NCBI RefSeq assembly: GCF_042453785.1
Contig: NC_091673.1
Coordinates: forward strand, 22,806,501 to 22,870,500
Origin: Malus domestica
Taxonomy: Eukaryota; Streptophyta; Magnoliopsida; Rosales; Rosaceae
Length of the DNA stretch: 64,000 bases
Reading direction: 5' to 3'
The notes beneath the pieces are model-generated. The model saw only the letters and a program-made list of their open reading frames with translations. It had not been told where the DNA came from and ran no database searches. A program made the position numbers and the translations under genes. Below, in pieces: positions 22,984 through 33,831 of this stretch (within the stretch, counting starts at the first letter, position 1; the number at the start of each line of letters is the position of its first letter).

Positions 22984-25123
22984 ATGTCTAAAAGAAAATT
23001 TAAGTCTCAAGAAGAAACAATATGTACCCCAACTGATAGTAATCTAGCACCTACATTGTATCCAAGTGTTGTGCAACAAGAAATACCAAGTCAAATTGCT
23101 CAGCCCCAAGATATACCAACTCCAAATGAGGTCGCTGGTGAGATTGAGGAACCTGAGGGTGATGATGGTGAAGGTAATAATTCGAGACTTCGCAGTTTGG
23201 TGTGGCAACATTACACAAGAACACTAGTTGATGGGGTGATGAAAGCAATATGTAATTATTGTAGCAAGAAGCTTGGTGGGAACACTGGAAATGGAACCAG
23301 CCATTTGAGGCATCATGTGACGATATGTCCACGTCGGAGACAAAAAAAATTGAAGCAAACACTAACCCAAAAAGTAGGAGATGGGAAAGTAGAGTTGTAT
23401 ACATTTGACCAAGAAAGTGCAAGGAGAGCTCTCGCCCAAATGATAATATTGCATGAGTATCCTCTTTCCATGGTTGAGCATGTTGGATTTAGAAACTTCA
23501 TGAGTGTTGTCCAACCGTTGTTTAAGGTTGTTTCAAGAAACACAATCAAGAGTGATATCCTCAAAATATATGATTATGAGCGTTTGAAAACAATGCAATT
23601 GTTGGATGAAAATAAGAGTAGAATTGCCATAACTACTGATATGTGGACTGCATGTAATCAGAACAGAGGATTTATGGTAATAACATCTCATTTTATTGAT
23701 GACTCTTGGACGTTGCAGAGCCGAATAATAAGGTGATATTTTTAATACTTTAACTTCTATTTAATTGTTGTCTAGCTTTAGATTTATATTTCAGATTGTT
23801 TATTGTAACCATCTTCATTGTAATTTTTTCAGATTTATTTATGTGCCTTGTCCGCATACCGCCGAGACACTTTCAGATGTTTTGATGGAGTGCTTGCTAG
23901 ATTGGAACCTCGATCGTAAGCTTTCTACCTTAACAGTAGATAATTGCACTACAAATGATAAAATGATTGATCTTATTCTTGAAAAACTTTATGGTAGTTC
24001 ACTTTTGTTGGGTGGAGGGTTCTTTCACTGCGTTGTTGTGCACATATATTAAACTTAATTGTGAAGGATGGTCTCAAAGTGATTGGTGGTGGTATTGAGA
24101 CAATTCGTGAGAGTGTTGTTTATTGGACAGCAACACAAAAAAGAGAGGAAAAATTTGAGGAAGCAGCACGTCAGTTGAAGCTTCCAGGCACTAAGAAAAT
24201 GGTGCTTGATTGTAAAACTCGATGGAATTCCACCTTTTTAATGATTCAATCTGCTTTGATTTACAAGGATATTTTCCCTCGTTTGAAACAACGAGAGTCG
24301 CAATATAAGTGTTTGCCTGATGATAGAGATTGGGAGATGGCAAAAGAGATTTGTGAGAAGTTAAAGTTGTTTTATAATGTCTCCGAGTTGTTTTTTGGAA
24401 CTAAGTACCCTACAGCCAATCTTTATTTTCCAAAGATTTGTGAGATCAGGTTGTCACTAACTCGGTGGCTTACCTCTAGACGTGATGAAATAAAAAAATA
24501 TGGCAAGAAGTATGATTGAGAAATTTGATAAATATTGGAGTGTGATTCATGGAATAATGGCTGTAGCTACTGTATTGGATCCAAGATTCAAGATGAGGCT
24601 GATTGAGTATTTCTTTCCGCTTATGTATGGGCAATATGCTTCGAATGAAATTGATAAGATTCGCAAATATTGTTATGATTTGATAAAAGAGTGTGGATCT
24701 AATCATAGTTCTAACATGGGTCATCAGCCATCATTCACTTCATCTCATTTGAATCAATCTGACTTTGAAGAGATGAATCCTTTAATGGATAACTTTGACT
24801 TGTTTGTTTCTAGTACTGTAAGTACTGATAATGAAAAGTCAGAATTAGATCACTATTTGGATGAGGCTGTTTTGCCTAGAACATCTGATTTTGATATTTT
24901 GGGCTGGTGGAAATCAAATGGGACTAAATATCCTATCTTAAGTGCTTTGGCAAGGGATATATTAGTTATTCCTGTATCTACAGTTGCTTCCGAATCAGCT
25001 TTCAGTACTAGTGGGAGATTTGTAAGTCCACACCGTAGTAGACTTCATCCAAAGACATTGGAAGCCTTAATGTGCGCCCAAAATTGGTTGTGGAAAGAAA
25101 TTCAAGGTACTCCAAAGTATTAA
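22984..25123 (+). pseudogene. hAT transposase with BED zinc finger, frameshifted
   Basis: The start ATG at 22984 opens MSKRKFKSQ. A BED finger follows (ICNYCSKKLGG, then SHLRHHVTICPRR), then ITTDMWTACNQNRG with the first hAT catalytic Asp. A 100-base intron (23733-23832) has GT-AG ends. Exon 2 gives CPHTAETL and TVDNCTTND, then loses one base near 24028, so the conserved HILNLIVKDG continues in another frame (from about 24035). DCKTRWNST is intact. A second break occurs near 24495-24510. The C-terminal dimerisation domain ends VASESAFSTSGR to about 25120. It resembles RICESLEEPER-type transposases, which in some plants are domesticated, but two breaks argue against function here. Confidence 0.82.
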
Positions 25124-25570
25124 TTTATTTTCATCTTATATTTGTGCTGCTGTGCATGTTCTTTAATCTTAATTTCGAACTTATTTTTCAAACTTAATTA
25201 ATTAGTATGCATTCAGTTTTTAGAACTAATTTAACTCTTCAATTTCATGTTTCACAACTAGCTTCTTGTTCTAATGCACACGTTGGTTGCTGCACTTATT
25301 TTGAAGAAATGGATATGGATGAGGTAAGTATTGGCAATTATATTATATGTATATAAATATCTTCTTTGTAGATTATATGTGTACAACGATTCATATTAAT
25401 TATTTCGTCATTTTCTTAATAATTTAGGATTCATGCTCCATTGATGGGTGTGAAGGAGGAGCTGCAGGAGCACCATGAAATAATGATGATGGTAGCCTTG
25501 GCGGAACTAGAAGCAAATTGCATATATCTCGTTCTTTTGTCGTCAATATATTGTTATGTTTTTTGTAATT

Positions 25571-25856
25571 GGATGTCGGATGAGTGGCTGGATTCTTTAC
25601 TGTTAGCATATATTTTCATCATTTCAGCCTTTTTGCTGTGAATTATATCTAGATTTTGTTGCATTGTTTGGTCAGGTTTTGGGGGTTCCTTTATTTGTTT
25701 CATTCTCTGTCATTTTCTTTCATTTTGTTGATGCAGCATCTCTATGTTCTGTGTATTGTTCTTTGTTTTAAGGTCAGTTTTTTTTTTTGGTTGGTTTTCA
25801 GTTCGTTGATCTATGACTCTGTGTTTAGATTTTCATTCGTGTATGATTAAATGGAT
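25571..25856 (+). repeat. Direct repeat, right copy, inside the hAT element
   Basis: Partner of 21973-22290, placed after the transposase stop and just before the right subterminal region. Confidence 0.75.
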
Positions 25857-26018
25857 ATAACCGATAACCGATTGAAAATCCGTTACCCAGTGGATATGGT
25901 TATGGATAATCCCCGATTGGTTATTTTACGGTTATGGGTATGGCTAATTTTTGTGGTTATGGGGATGGATATTGCTTTTCCGTCCCCAAACCAAACCGTT
26001 GCCATCCGTATTGTATAA

Positions 26019-26187
26019 TGTGTGTGTGTGCGTGTATTGTTACAACTCACTAACTTTTCTTCTGGAGACAAACGACTGAGACTCGTCTATATATATATAT
26101 TGTTTAAATTTTCGTACAAGCTAGTTACTAGTTGGCCACCTCTTTAACATATATATAGTCGTTTGTATGTGTACATATATGTACATC

Positions 26188-26230
<43 letters not shown>

Positions 26231-26236
26231 TGTTAT
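26019..26236 (+). repeat. Unit fragment with (AT)n and (GT)n microsatellite
   Basis: Pieces of the unit found upstream of the USP kinase genes: the CTTTTCTTCTGGAGACAAACG segment, then a second pass through GCTAGTTACTAGTTGGCCAC and the TATATATAGTCG region, ending in (AT)n(GT)n at 26188-26230. The order is scrambled relative to units C and D, so this is a rearranged end of unit A. Confidence 0.65.
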
Positions 26237-26800
26237 GATTCGGCGCTAGCTTTTCTTGGTGTGGGGTGGATTCGGGATGCAGGTAGGTTGGATCCACCTT
26301 CGTCAACTCTTTTACAGGTTGGTATCACCTTCCTCTCCCCCCCCCCTCTGTGATGAGCCAACCAACGGATCCCTTCTCAGAGTGGTGTAGTTTTTTCACT
26401 CACCTTATGTGCACCGTGGTGGCGCTGTTGTTTTGGCTAGATTGGTCTTCGCCTTTGTGCAATGCGTTTTGTAGTCTCGTCTGTCAACGATGACTTGATA
26501 TGGTCTCACTCTACCGCAATGACTTTATATCGCCTCGTTATTCAGCGATGACCATTGTGGCTGCCTGTATTGCTCTGTTGCGGCTATCGTTTATTGTGAC
26601 AGTTCTGTACTAGTGGCACTTGTGCACTTGGCGATTGTGTGTTCGTGCTTGTGGTAGTCTACTAGGGGTTTACTCTTATTTGTCTGTTTGCGCAAATTCA
26701 CTCTTTATTAGTCATTGGAGCTATGTACCCAATGACACCCTTGTATTTGTTTGTGTTGATTAATAAAATACCACACTATTGTTTCTTAAAAAAAAAAAAG
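26237..26800 (+). mobile_element. Possible 3' end of a LINE-type retroposon with poly-A
   Basis: A 550-base GC-richer stretch ends with TTGATTAATAAAATACC and a run of 12 A at 26788-26799. This has the look of a 5'-truncated non-LTR element or other retroposed RNA. No reverse transcriptase frame and no clear target duplication are seen, so the call is tentative. Confidence 0.35.
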
Positions 26801-26848
26801 GAGGATGAAGGTGCGGCTTGTTAAATATTTGAATACGTTATTCATAAC

Positions 26849-28404
26849 CAAGGAAGAAAATATCGGTAATATCGGAAATATCGGTAGTCCGAAAACACGG
26901 AAATATCGATGGAAATATCGGGATAATATCAATATCGATAAAAATTACATGGAAACCACGGAAATTGTAAGAAAAACTTGGAAATTTTTATTGAAACTTT
27001 GCAGGATGTTTATTTAGTCAATTATCTATTAGTTTATCACAAAAAATTGGAAGGAAATGCATTGCATGATGGATTTAACATTATCAAGTTGATTATATAG
27101 CGAGCTGACAAACATTGTGAGTGTAGAAAATATGTAGTAATTAATGAAAGAAGTCTAAACACACCATAATCATTTATATATAATGAATTAGTACAATATT
27201 TTACACAAAAGCCTAAAAAATTAAAATCCTAAAATTTTACTTTCCCACCCCCAAACTTATTCCACACCTTGTCCTCAAGGTGTGTAAAAATAAACAAAGA
27301 TTGAAGAACAAAAATAAAAACTGTAAAAGATTTTCAAAAGCCTAAAATAAATAAACTAGAAGAAAAGGAAAATAGAAAAGAAAACAAAGAAATTAAAATA
27401 AACAAATAATAAAACAAAAAGAAAAGAAGAAAAAGGACAAATATCACCTGGATTCGAACTGAAGACCTGGTGCTATTGAAGAGAAACACGGCCCAACACG
27501 TCCAAGTCCACACTTGTGTCAAAGTGCAGCGACAACTACAATATATGCTGATGCAGTAGCTTCCTTTTTGAATTGAAAAACCCTAGCAGCTGCTACATCT
27601 TTTGCCCTTGCCTCGAGCCCAGAGCCTCAAAAGGCTCTCTATCTCTCCGTAGCAGACCATCCCTTTCAATCTCTCCATTGTTTCTCAGTTTCGCACCCCT
27701 TTTCAACCAAGAGCCAAGCAACATACATACCCCTTTTCGCACCCCGTGGCTCTACCTCAAATCAGTCATCCCCATCGGCGCCCTCTACTTCCTTTCCCTC
27801 TGCTCCTCCCTCGCCTTCCTCCTCGTCGAGCCCGTCACCATGTCCCGCGGGCCGCGACCTCTACCTCTCATCCGTCGTCCCCATCGGCGCGATCCTCCTC
27901 GTCCTCGTCTCCCTCTGCTCTCTCTCTCTCTCCTCTCTTTCAGCCGCTGATCGAATACGATCTGTGAAATGCTTGCTCATTGATCTCTCACCTCCGTCCG
28001 ATCCGCGGCCTTCCAAAGATGATGATCTTTAGCACTGTAACTGCCGGTGAGGTACTCGATTTCTCAGCTTCTACTGTTTTCTTCCAGATCTTGCTCGAAT
28101 TCAAGCCCTTGCTTCTCGGATTAGTGTAATTTTGTCACTGATTTTGGTATAAAGTGGTGATTTTTGTTGAAAGATAGTGATGATTTTGTTTCGTTTGGTT
28201 GCAGGTTTCGTTCTTGCTCGGAGTTATTCCGATTCTCCGGCGAGGTTGTGACTGACTGTCGAGAAACCAAAAATATCGCGATATTATCTAAAATATCGCG
28301 ATATTTTGACGAAAATTACTTGGATACCTATTAAAATATCGGTAAAGCAAAAAACCGATAATATCGGCGAAATATCGCCGATATTATCGATTTTTTCTTC
28401 CATG
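26849..28404. mobile_element. Non-autonomous DNA transposon (hAT-like) carrying a gene fragment
   Basis: It is flanked by a perfect 8-base duplication TTCATAAC (26841-26848 and 28405-28412). The ends form an inverted repeat: CAAGGAAGAAAATATCGG on the left against the complement of the right end CATGGAAGAAAAAATCG. ATATCGG and AATATCGCGATATT motifs crowd both subterminal regions. An 8-bp duplication fits hAT. There is no transposase inside. The GC-rich interior (27590-28260) resembles exon sequence of a normal gene, so the element probably captured it. Confidence 0.72.
27736..27960 (+). pseudogene. Captured fragment resembling a sugar-phosphate translocator, duplicated
   Basis: The frame at 27740-27810 reads LYLKSVIPIGALYFLSL. 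A second, related segment at about 27855-27920 reads LYLSSVVPIGAILLVLV in another frame. Both resemble the SVVPIGALYSLSL membrane segment of plant triose-phosphate/nucleotide-sugar translocator family members. The two partial copies suggest an internal duplication after capture. They are short and out of frame with each other, so not functional. The family identification is moderate. Confidence 0.42.
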
Positions 28405-28412
28405 TTCATAAC

Positions 28413-29298
28413 AACACTGGCAATTGACACGACAAAACTTTAACTTGCTGTCAAGGTGGTTATATTATCAATCTTTTTGGTTTTTAAAATTAAATATATA
28501 TTTCAGTTTGTAACCGATCCTTTCATGTTCGGGTCGGTTTTTTTATTTCGATTTGGTTTTTTATTTGGGTCAATTTTTTTTTCGAGTTAAGTTTGATGTT
28601 CCATTCGAATTTTTTGGTTTTTCATTTTTTTGAAAGGGCTTTTAGATCTAGTTCTAAAAATATAAATGATTTTTAGAAGTGAGTTCAATTATCTAATTAT
28701 ATGTTTTTATTTCTTTTATACTTATTTTATATTAAAATATTAAAAATCAATTAAAATCTTCTAATATTAAGCATTTTTCAACTCCAAAAATTCTAATTAA
28801 TATCTTATAACAAAAAAAACTAATATAGTAACATAAATTATCTACAAAACATTCTACCTTAACTCAAGTAACAAATATATGAATGTATATTATACATGTA
28901 AGCACGATATGAAACCTAACTAAAAAGTAGGAAAAAAAACATAATATACCTACAAGCAAGACACATTAAGCTGTGACACGTTGATTATAAAAAAAGAATC
29001 TATCATATAGATAAATAAAAATAATTAATCTGTGATATAGGTTGATTATAAAAATTAAAAGTAAAATCTATAAATGAGGTTTAAAGCAGGAGGAAGAACA
29101 AGAAATAACAAAAAATAAAAATACATAATCAAAGAGATAATTAGGAAGCAATTTGATTTTTATAATAAATATTATTATTGAATAGATAATTATTGATAAT
29201 AAAATAATTAAATTTAAAGAATTGGACTTATTTTAATAAATTAGACTATTCCTACTATTGGCTAAAAAAAATGGGACTTATATCAAGTTTCCCCTTTT
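28413..29298. other. AT-rich intergenic sequence, nothing recognised
   Basis: Low GC with T-rich runs near 28490-28630 and A-rich sequence to 29298. No open frame, terminal repeat or target duplication was found. It separates the captured-fragment transposon from unit B. Confidence 0.5.
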
Positions 29299-29480
29299 TT
29301 TAAACCCACCCCGTTAAGCACACTTAAGTAGATGGAGAAATGATTGATATCTTATTTTTGGATAATGATAGGGAGATTAAATTTTTTAAACCAAATGATG
29401 TGGTGATTAATGATTATATCATTACTTAAGCGTTGATTAACGTTTTGATTTAAAATTTTAGTGTTCCTAATATTATCCTT

Positions 29481-29572
29481 TATTTATATAAAGAGCCGGA
29501 CGGTCAAATGACGTGGAATAAGTTGTGTGTATAAGGGTAATTTCATTGTTTTGTCAAAAGCGTAACCCTAAA
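29481..29572 (+). promoter_or_regulatory. Promoter region of zinc-knuckle copy B
   Basis: TATTTATATAAAG at 29481-29493 is a TATA box candidate. TGACGTGG at 29509-29516 is a bZIP-type element and AACCCTAAA at 29564-29572 a telo-box, often found in promoters of genes for growth and translation. The same three elements recur at the same spacing upstream of copies C and D, so they have been kept through duplication. Confidence 0.55.
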
Positions 29573-29628
29573 AGGTAAATCTCCAAACTCGTGCAATCTC
29601 TCTTAGTCTCTCTCGCACAGACGAAGCC

Positions 29629-30447
29629 ATGATCCGGGTACCCAGAGGCGACGCCAAGCGCGGAGGCGGAGGCGGAGGCGGAGGCAGGGCCAATTGGCTC
29701 GCGCGATCAGAGTCCGGGCGGGGGAAGAATCCAGCCCAACCGGCGGAGCTCCGAGGTGAGATTCGGATTTGTCTTGGTGTATATATATGCGTTTGGTTTC
29801 TGTTTTAGGGTTTGTAAATTCTGTATATTAACCAAAAATGTTGCAGATTAATTGCTGTTAAACCCAAAATACAAAGGTGCCCTGCTCCCTTAATTTGACC
29901 TGTTAATTAGCTGAGTAAATATATCTAGTATTAATTAATTTATGTGCAACAAACAGATGAGAAGAAAGAAACAAAAGCTGTCGAAAGCTCTATGAGTAAA
30001 CTCCAACTTGATGATGATACTCCTACTGCAAAGAAGAAATGTTACCGTGAGTCTAAGAAATGCCATTCTCAGAATGAGCATTGTGCAGTTTGCCTTATGG
30101 ACGGCCACCACCAATATCTGTGTCCCTACCGGGAAAGTGTCCCGTTGGGCGTAACTAAAGTTGGAGAGGGCTATATACTAATGTGTAGGACTTGTGGTTT
30201 TGTGGGTAACGTCTGCCTTCATGGCCGCTCTTATGCTCGTCCCTATAGGCGGTGTTATGCGCGTCTGAAACATGGGTACCCAAGCCACGAGGAAGTGGAG
30301 CAAATCAGGGCAAGATAGAGAGAAATGGCTGAAATGTCCAGGGCACGAGTGGAGAGAGGTGAACCATCCTCATTGGATGATACCTCTTCCGATTCCTCTT
30401 CTGATACCTCTTCCGATTCCTCTTCTGATTCCTCTTCTGAGATATAA
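29629..30447 (+). pseudogene. Zinc-knuckle gene copy B, truncated by a stop
   Basis: Exon 1 is 29629-29755 (127 bases; start MIRVPRGDAKRGG with a longer Gly tract than in C and D). The intron begins GTGAG and ends at AG 29955-29956. Exon 2 starts at 29957. The junction G|AT codes Asp. The CCHC knuckle is intact, but TAG at 30316-30318 replaces the CAG found in C and D and would give a 162-residue protein without the Ser/Asp tail. The ancestral stop is at 30445-30447. The promoter is complete, so a shortened protein could still be made. Confidence 0.78.
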
Positions 30448-32971
30448 TCGTAATGAAGCTTAGGATTGGAACATGCGGTGGCTGCAGCTGTTGGATTGCC
30501 TTTTCTGTTCATTCATGGCGGATAGATACTACTTTGTTGGTTGTTTTCTCGTGTGTTTAATTACGTTCTTGGAATAGCTAGTTGCGCATGTTGGTCGGAT
30601 TTCCTTTGCTTGTAGGCTTGTACAGCTTGTCTTGGAATAACTATGAAACGAATCAACCGCTATCAAATACTAATCTCACCAGAATTCATATAAGACTAAT
30701 CCAATAATGCAACCACAAAGATATTGGAATTAATATTCCTAGTATCAATGAAGAAATGGGACTAAGTTGCCTATATGCTTGCCTAAATTCTTCCGAAAGT
30801 TATCTGCTTCTATCAATTGTATGCACGCATATGCATATAAAGTGTTGTATAGCCTTTGTAAATTAGCTTGGAGTTGTTTAAAAACTTTAGTCATATGAAT
30901 TGCCAATTTAGTACATCCAAGCAATCATCCAAGTGAAAATTAGGTCCTTAAACTATTTTTTTTTCAGAAAAATCAGTCCTTGAATTATAAAAATATGCCA
31001 ATTACATCCCTAATATTATAGTCAAAACTACTATATTCAATTTTCCGTCAATTTAAATCATGGTACTTGCATGTAATACACATTGGAATGTAGATTAGTG
31101 GTTAACTTTGGAGGATAAATTAGTAGTTTTTCATAAGAAATAGTGTAAGTTAACTTTGGAGATTAAATTAGACGTTAGATTCGCAACCTATATGAAATGT
31201 TAAGGGTTTATAGGTGAGAAAATGGTGGTATTACACTTTAAGGTGTGTCAAATGATTTAAGTTGACGAAAAATTGGATAAAATAACTTTGAATAGGTTTT
31301 TTATATTAACACCCCACAAAATGTTGAATGCACCCCACATTAAAATTTACTAATAAATAACTATTTACTCCACTATGTAATGATAATTTTGACCTTATTA
31401 GGTTTAAAAAAAAAAATTTTAAATTCTAAATACACCCCAAATCACCTTTAGCGTATTATTTCTCTTTTTCAACTATCAAAACCCCTCTCACCCTCGATTG
31501 TTGAACGAAACCCTAACCAATGAAACTACAGACATGTTGATTGAGAAAAATTATTTTTGATTAATGGAACACGAAATTGAAATACCTTCCACATGTATTG
31601 AGAGAAGGTAATTTTGAAGGTCTAATGGAATCATTTGGTGCCAATCCCCATCAAATTTGTTGGTTCTTTTATGTTATTTGTATTAGAAAGATGGAGACCT
31701 AGTTCTTTTCGACAAAAAAAGAAAAGAAAAGATGGAGACCTAGTTCTTCAATATATGAATGACAACATCTGTCTGGGAAAACCCACCTTATCATCCCCAA
31801 GAGAAAAGTTTAGCGATTAAGAAATGCAACATTTTCTGCGGCCACCCTTGAGAAAAGGGGTAGCAACTATAGGAATCTATTTCAATTGAATGTTAGACAG
31901 CCACACGCATGAAATTGAGTTGCATCTGTTCATATAGTATTAAATATCAATGGCTCTTAGATGATTTGAAATCATTCGGCAAACGAAACGTTCAAATGTT
32001 TCAGTCCATGAAAATTAAAAATGAGTGTTATAAGATTTGAGAAATGTGGGGTGTATGTAGAAAATATAAGATGTATATTGAGAATGTAGGGTGTGGGGGT
32101 ATTATGGAGAAGTATGTGGGGTGTATTAAGATAATTTTTAAGTGAAAAAGCAAATGTTGGGTGTATTAAGTATGTGGGGTTTATTCAACAATGTGTGGGG
32201 TGTTAATATAATAAGCCCTTTGAATATAATAGTAGGGATCAAATTAGCAATTTTTAATGAATTTAGGGACTTATTTTATAAAAAAAAAATTCAGGAACCT
32301 AATTTTCACTGAGGTGATAGTACTAAATCAGCACTTCACCCTTATTTTTATAGAAGAATGAACACATGTTTCGGGTGCAATGCAAAGTCACAACACTTTC
32401 AGCGTTCCAAAATTAGGACGTTGTCACCAATGGTTTTGTCCCAAATGCATGTAATAGACGATATTTTCCGTTGCAAATTTCAATTTATCTGTCGATTGAT
32501 GAATTGATTAGTTGAAGCCAAGACTGATTATGAGTTGCAATCTTCAACCGAGATTCTTCACTTATTTTCATGGAGAATCAGTGACGGTGAAGACGTTAAG
32601 TTATATATTGTCAGATCTGTAACGTAATGGAACGCTGAAGATTTCACGTCATCTGTGAAATTCTGTTGTATAACATGAAGCAGTGAAATTGAATATGGTT
32701 GACTAATATTGTTGCTAAAATGTTGTTAATTGCAGAAACTCTAGCGTAAGTTGATGGAAAGCATCAACACGATCGTCTACTCTTGGGTTGTTCATATCAG
32801 CATTTTTTTTTTCAACTTCAACTAAGTAGATCTCTAATTGTTCAGTTAGTTTATCGTACGTACTATTATTATAGCTAGATTAGCAGTCATGTTCTCCTAG
32901 ACCTCGGGTTTACAGAAATCATGGCCACCCACCGTTTGATCTTAATCCAACGATAGTAAGGCCAAGTACTG
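30448..32971 (+). repeat. Unit B, downstream flank (contains a MITE)
   Basis: Matches 40767-42380 of unit C apart from the 31295-32217 insertion. There are no convincing genes. A stretch at 32510-32680 keeps an open plus-strand frame (DYELQSSTEILHLFSW and following) in B and C that I cannot assign. Confidence 0.7.
31295..32217. mobile_element. MULE-like MITE, 923 bp
   Basis: It has terminal inverted repeats of about 24 bases (GGTTTTTTATATTAACACCC on the left; the right end complements GGCTTATTATATTAACACCC). The 9-base target duplication CTTTGAATA lies at 31286-31294 and 32218-32226. Unit C has the empty site with a single CTTTGAATA near 41630, which proves the boundaries. 9-bp duplications fit Mutator-like elements. 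There is no transposase. Confidence 0.85.
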
Positions 32972-33244
32972 ATGGCTGTTTGAAATGGTACCAGGCATGG
33001 TATTTTAGGTTGATTTAAAATGCACAAAGATTGAAACTTTATGACAGAATATTGCAGAGAAAAGAATGAGCTCAGAGAATAGAGAATGTTCAGAGTTCTT
33101 GATTGAAATCGAAGAGGGAATTTACAAGCCTATATCACTAAATCAGTCAAATGCTCAAATCCTATTTTTTAGGGAGCAAGGACTGATCTCTAGCCATTCA
33201 AGCCATCGGAGGCTACGATCCTTCCACTTGGGAGAGGATCGAAT

Positions 33245-33699
33245 TGATAAAGTTTGTTTGTTTTGTGTTTTGATTGAGTGTTTGAACCGGTTTCTTTTGA
33301 TTAGAATGACAAAGAATGGAGAGAGCTTGGAGGTTGGATACTGGCTGTGCTAAAGAATGTAGCAGCCCTGATTGATTAAGTAAGGTGAGATTTTACAAGG
33401 GTATGGTGCATTGCCATCACCCATACTTGTTAAAAAAAATGATTGACAAGAGACTTTAACAACCATTTAAGCATTACTACTCCAGATTACATCCTAACCC
33501 TTCATTTGGGGGTTAAGTGATTTAATCTGGAGTGTACACTTGTCACTCACACACTTACACCCACATTTAAACAAAATAGCCGTTGGAGACTAAAACCCTT
33601 CATCTTCTTTCTTCTTCTTCGATGCAAATAACACCCTTTGCTCGGGAGCCCCTTGCTACCTTCGACCCCTCGACTCCAAGAGTTGGTTAGCTTCCAACA
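33245..33699 (-). repeat. 3' LTR of copia 3
   Basis: 455 bases from TGATAAAG to CCAACA, followed by CTCCCTT, the complement of the polypurine tract. Confidence 0.9.
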
Positions 33700-33831
33700 C
33701 TCCCTTCTAAACTGCTTCTGGGAGTCAATCCGAGCAAACCCCTCAGGTAATTGAATCTCTCCTTCGGTAGTGCTTTTGTGAATATGTCTGCGATCTGATC
33801 TTCTGTGCTGCAATAGATTAGCGGTGTTGTC

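Larger units (their letters stand above)
21330..26010 (+). mobile_element. hAT transposon with broken transposase
   Basis: The termini are TAGGGATGGCAA on the left and the complement of TACGGATGGCAA on the right, a 12-base inverted repeat with one mismatch. The flanking 8-mers GTGTATAA (21322-21329) and TTGTATAA (26011-26018) agree at 7 of 8 positions, fitting the hAT 8-bp target duplication. Subterminal regions on both sides are rich in GGTTATGG and GGATATGG. The interior carries a BED-finger transposase gene. A long direct repeat flanks the gene. Confidence 0.82.

Noticed and set aside
27440-27500. GGATTCGAACTGAAG looks like the T-arm of a tRNA on the minus strand
   Set aside because: No acceptor stem pairing, D-arm or anticodon arm can be built around it; a chance match in the captured-fragment element.
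30255-30512. Minus-strand Glu/Ser-rich 85-codon frames opposite the zinc-knuckle genes
   Set aside because: They are the reverse complement of the Ser/Asp tail coding repeat and are present only because of it.
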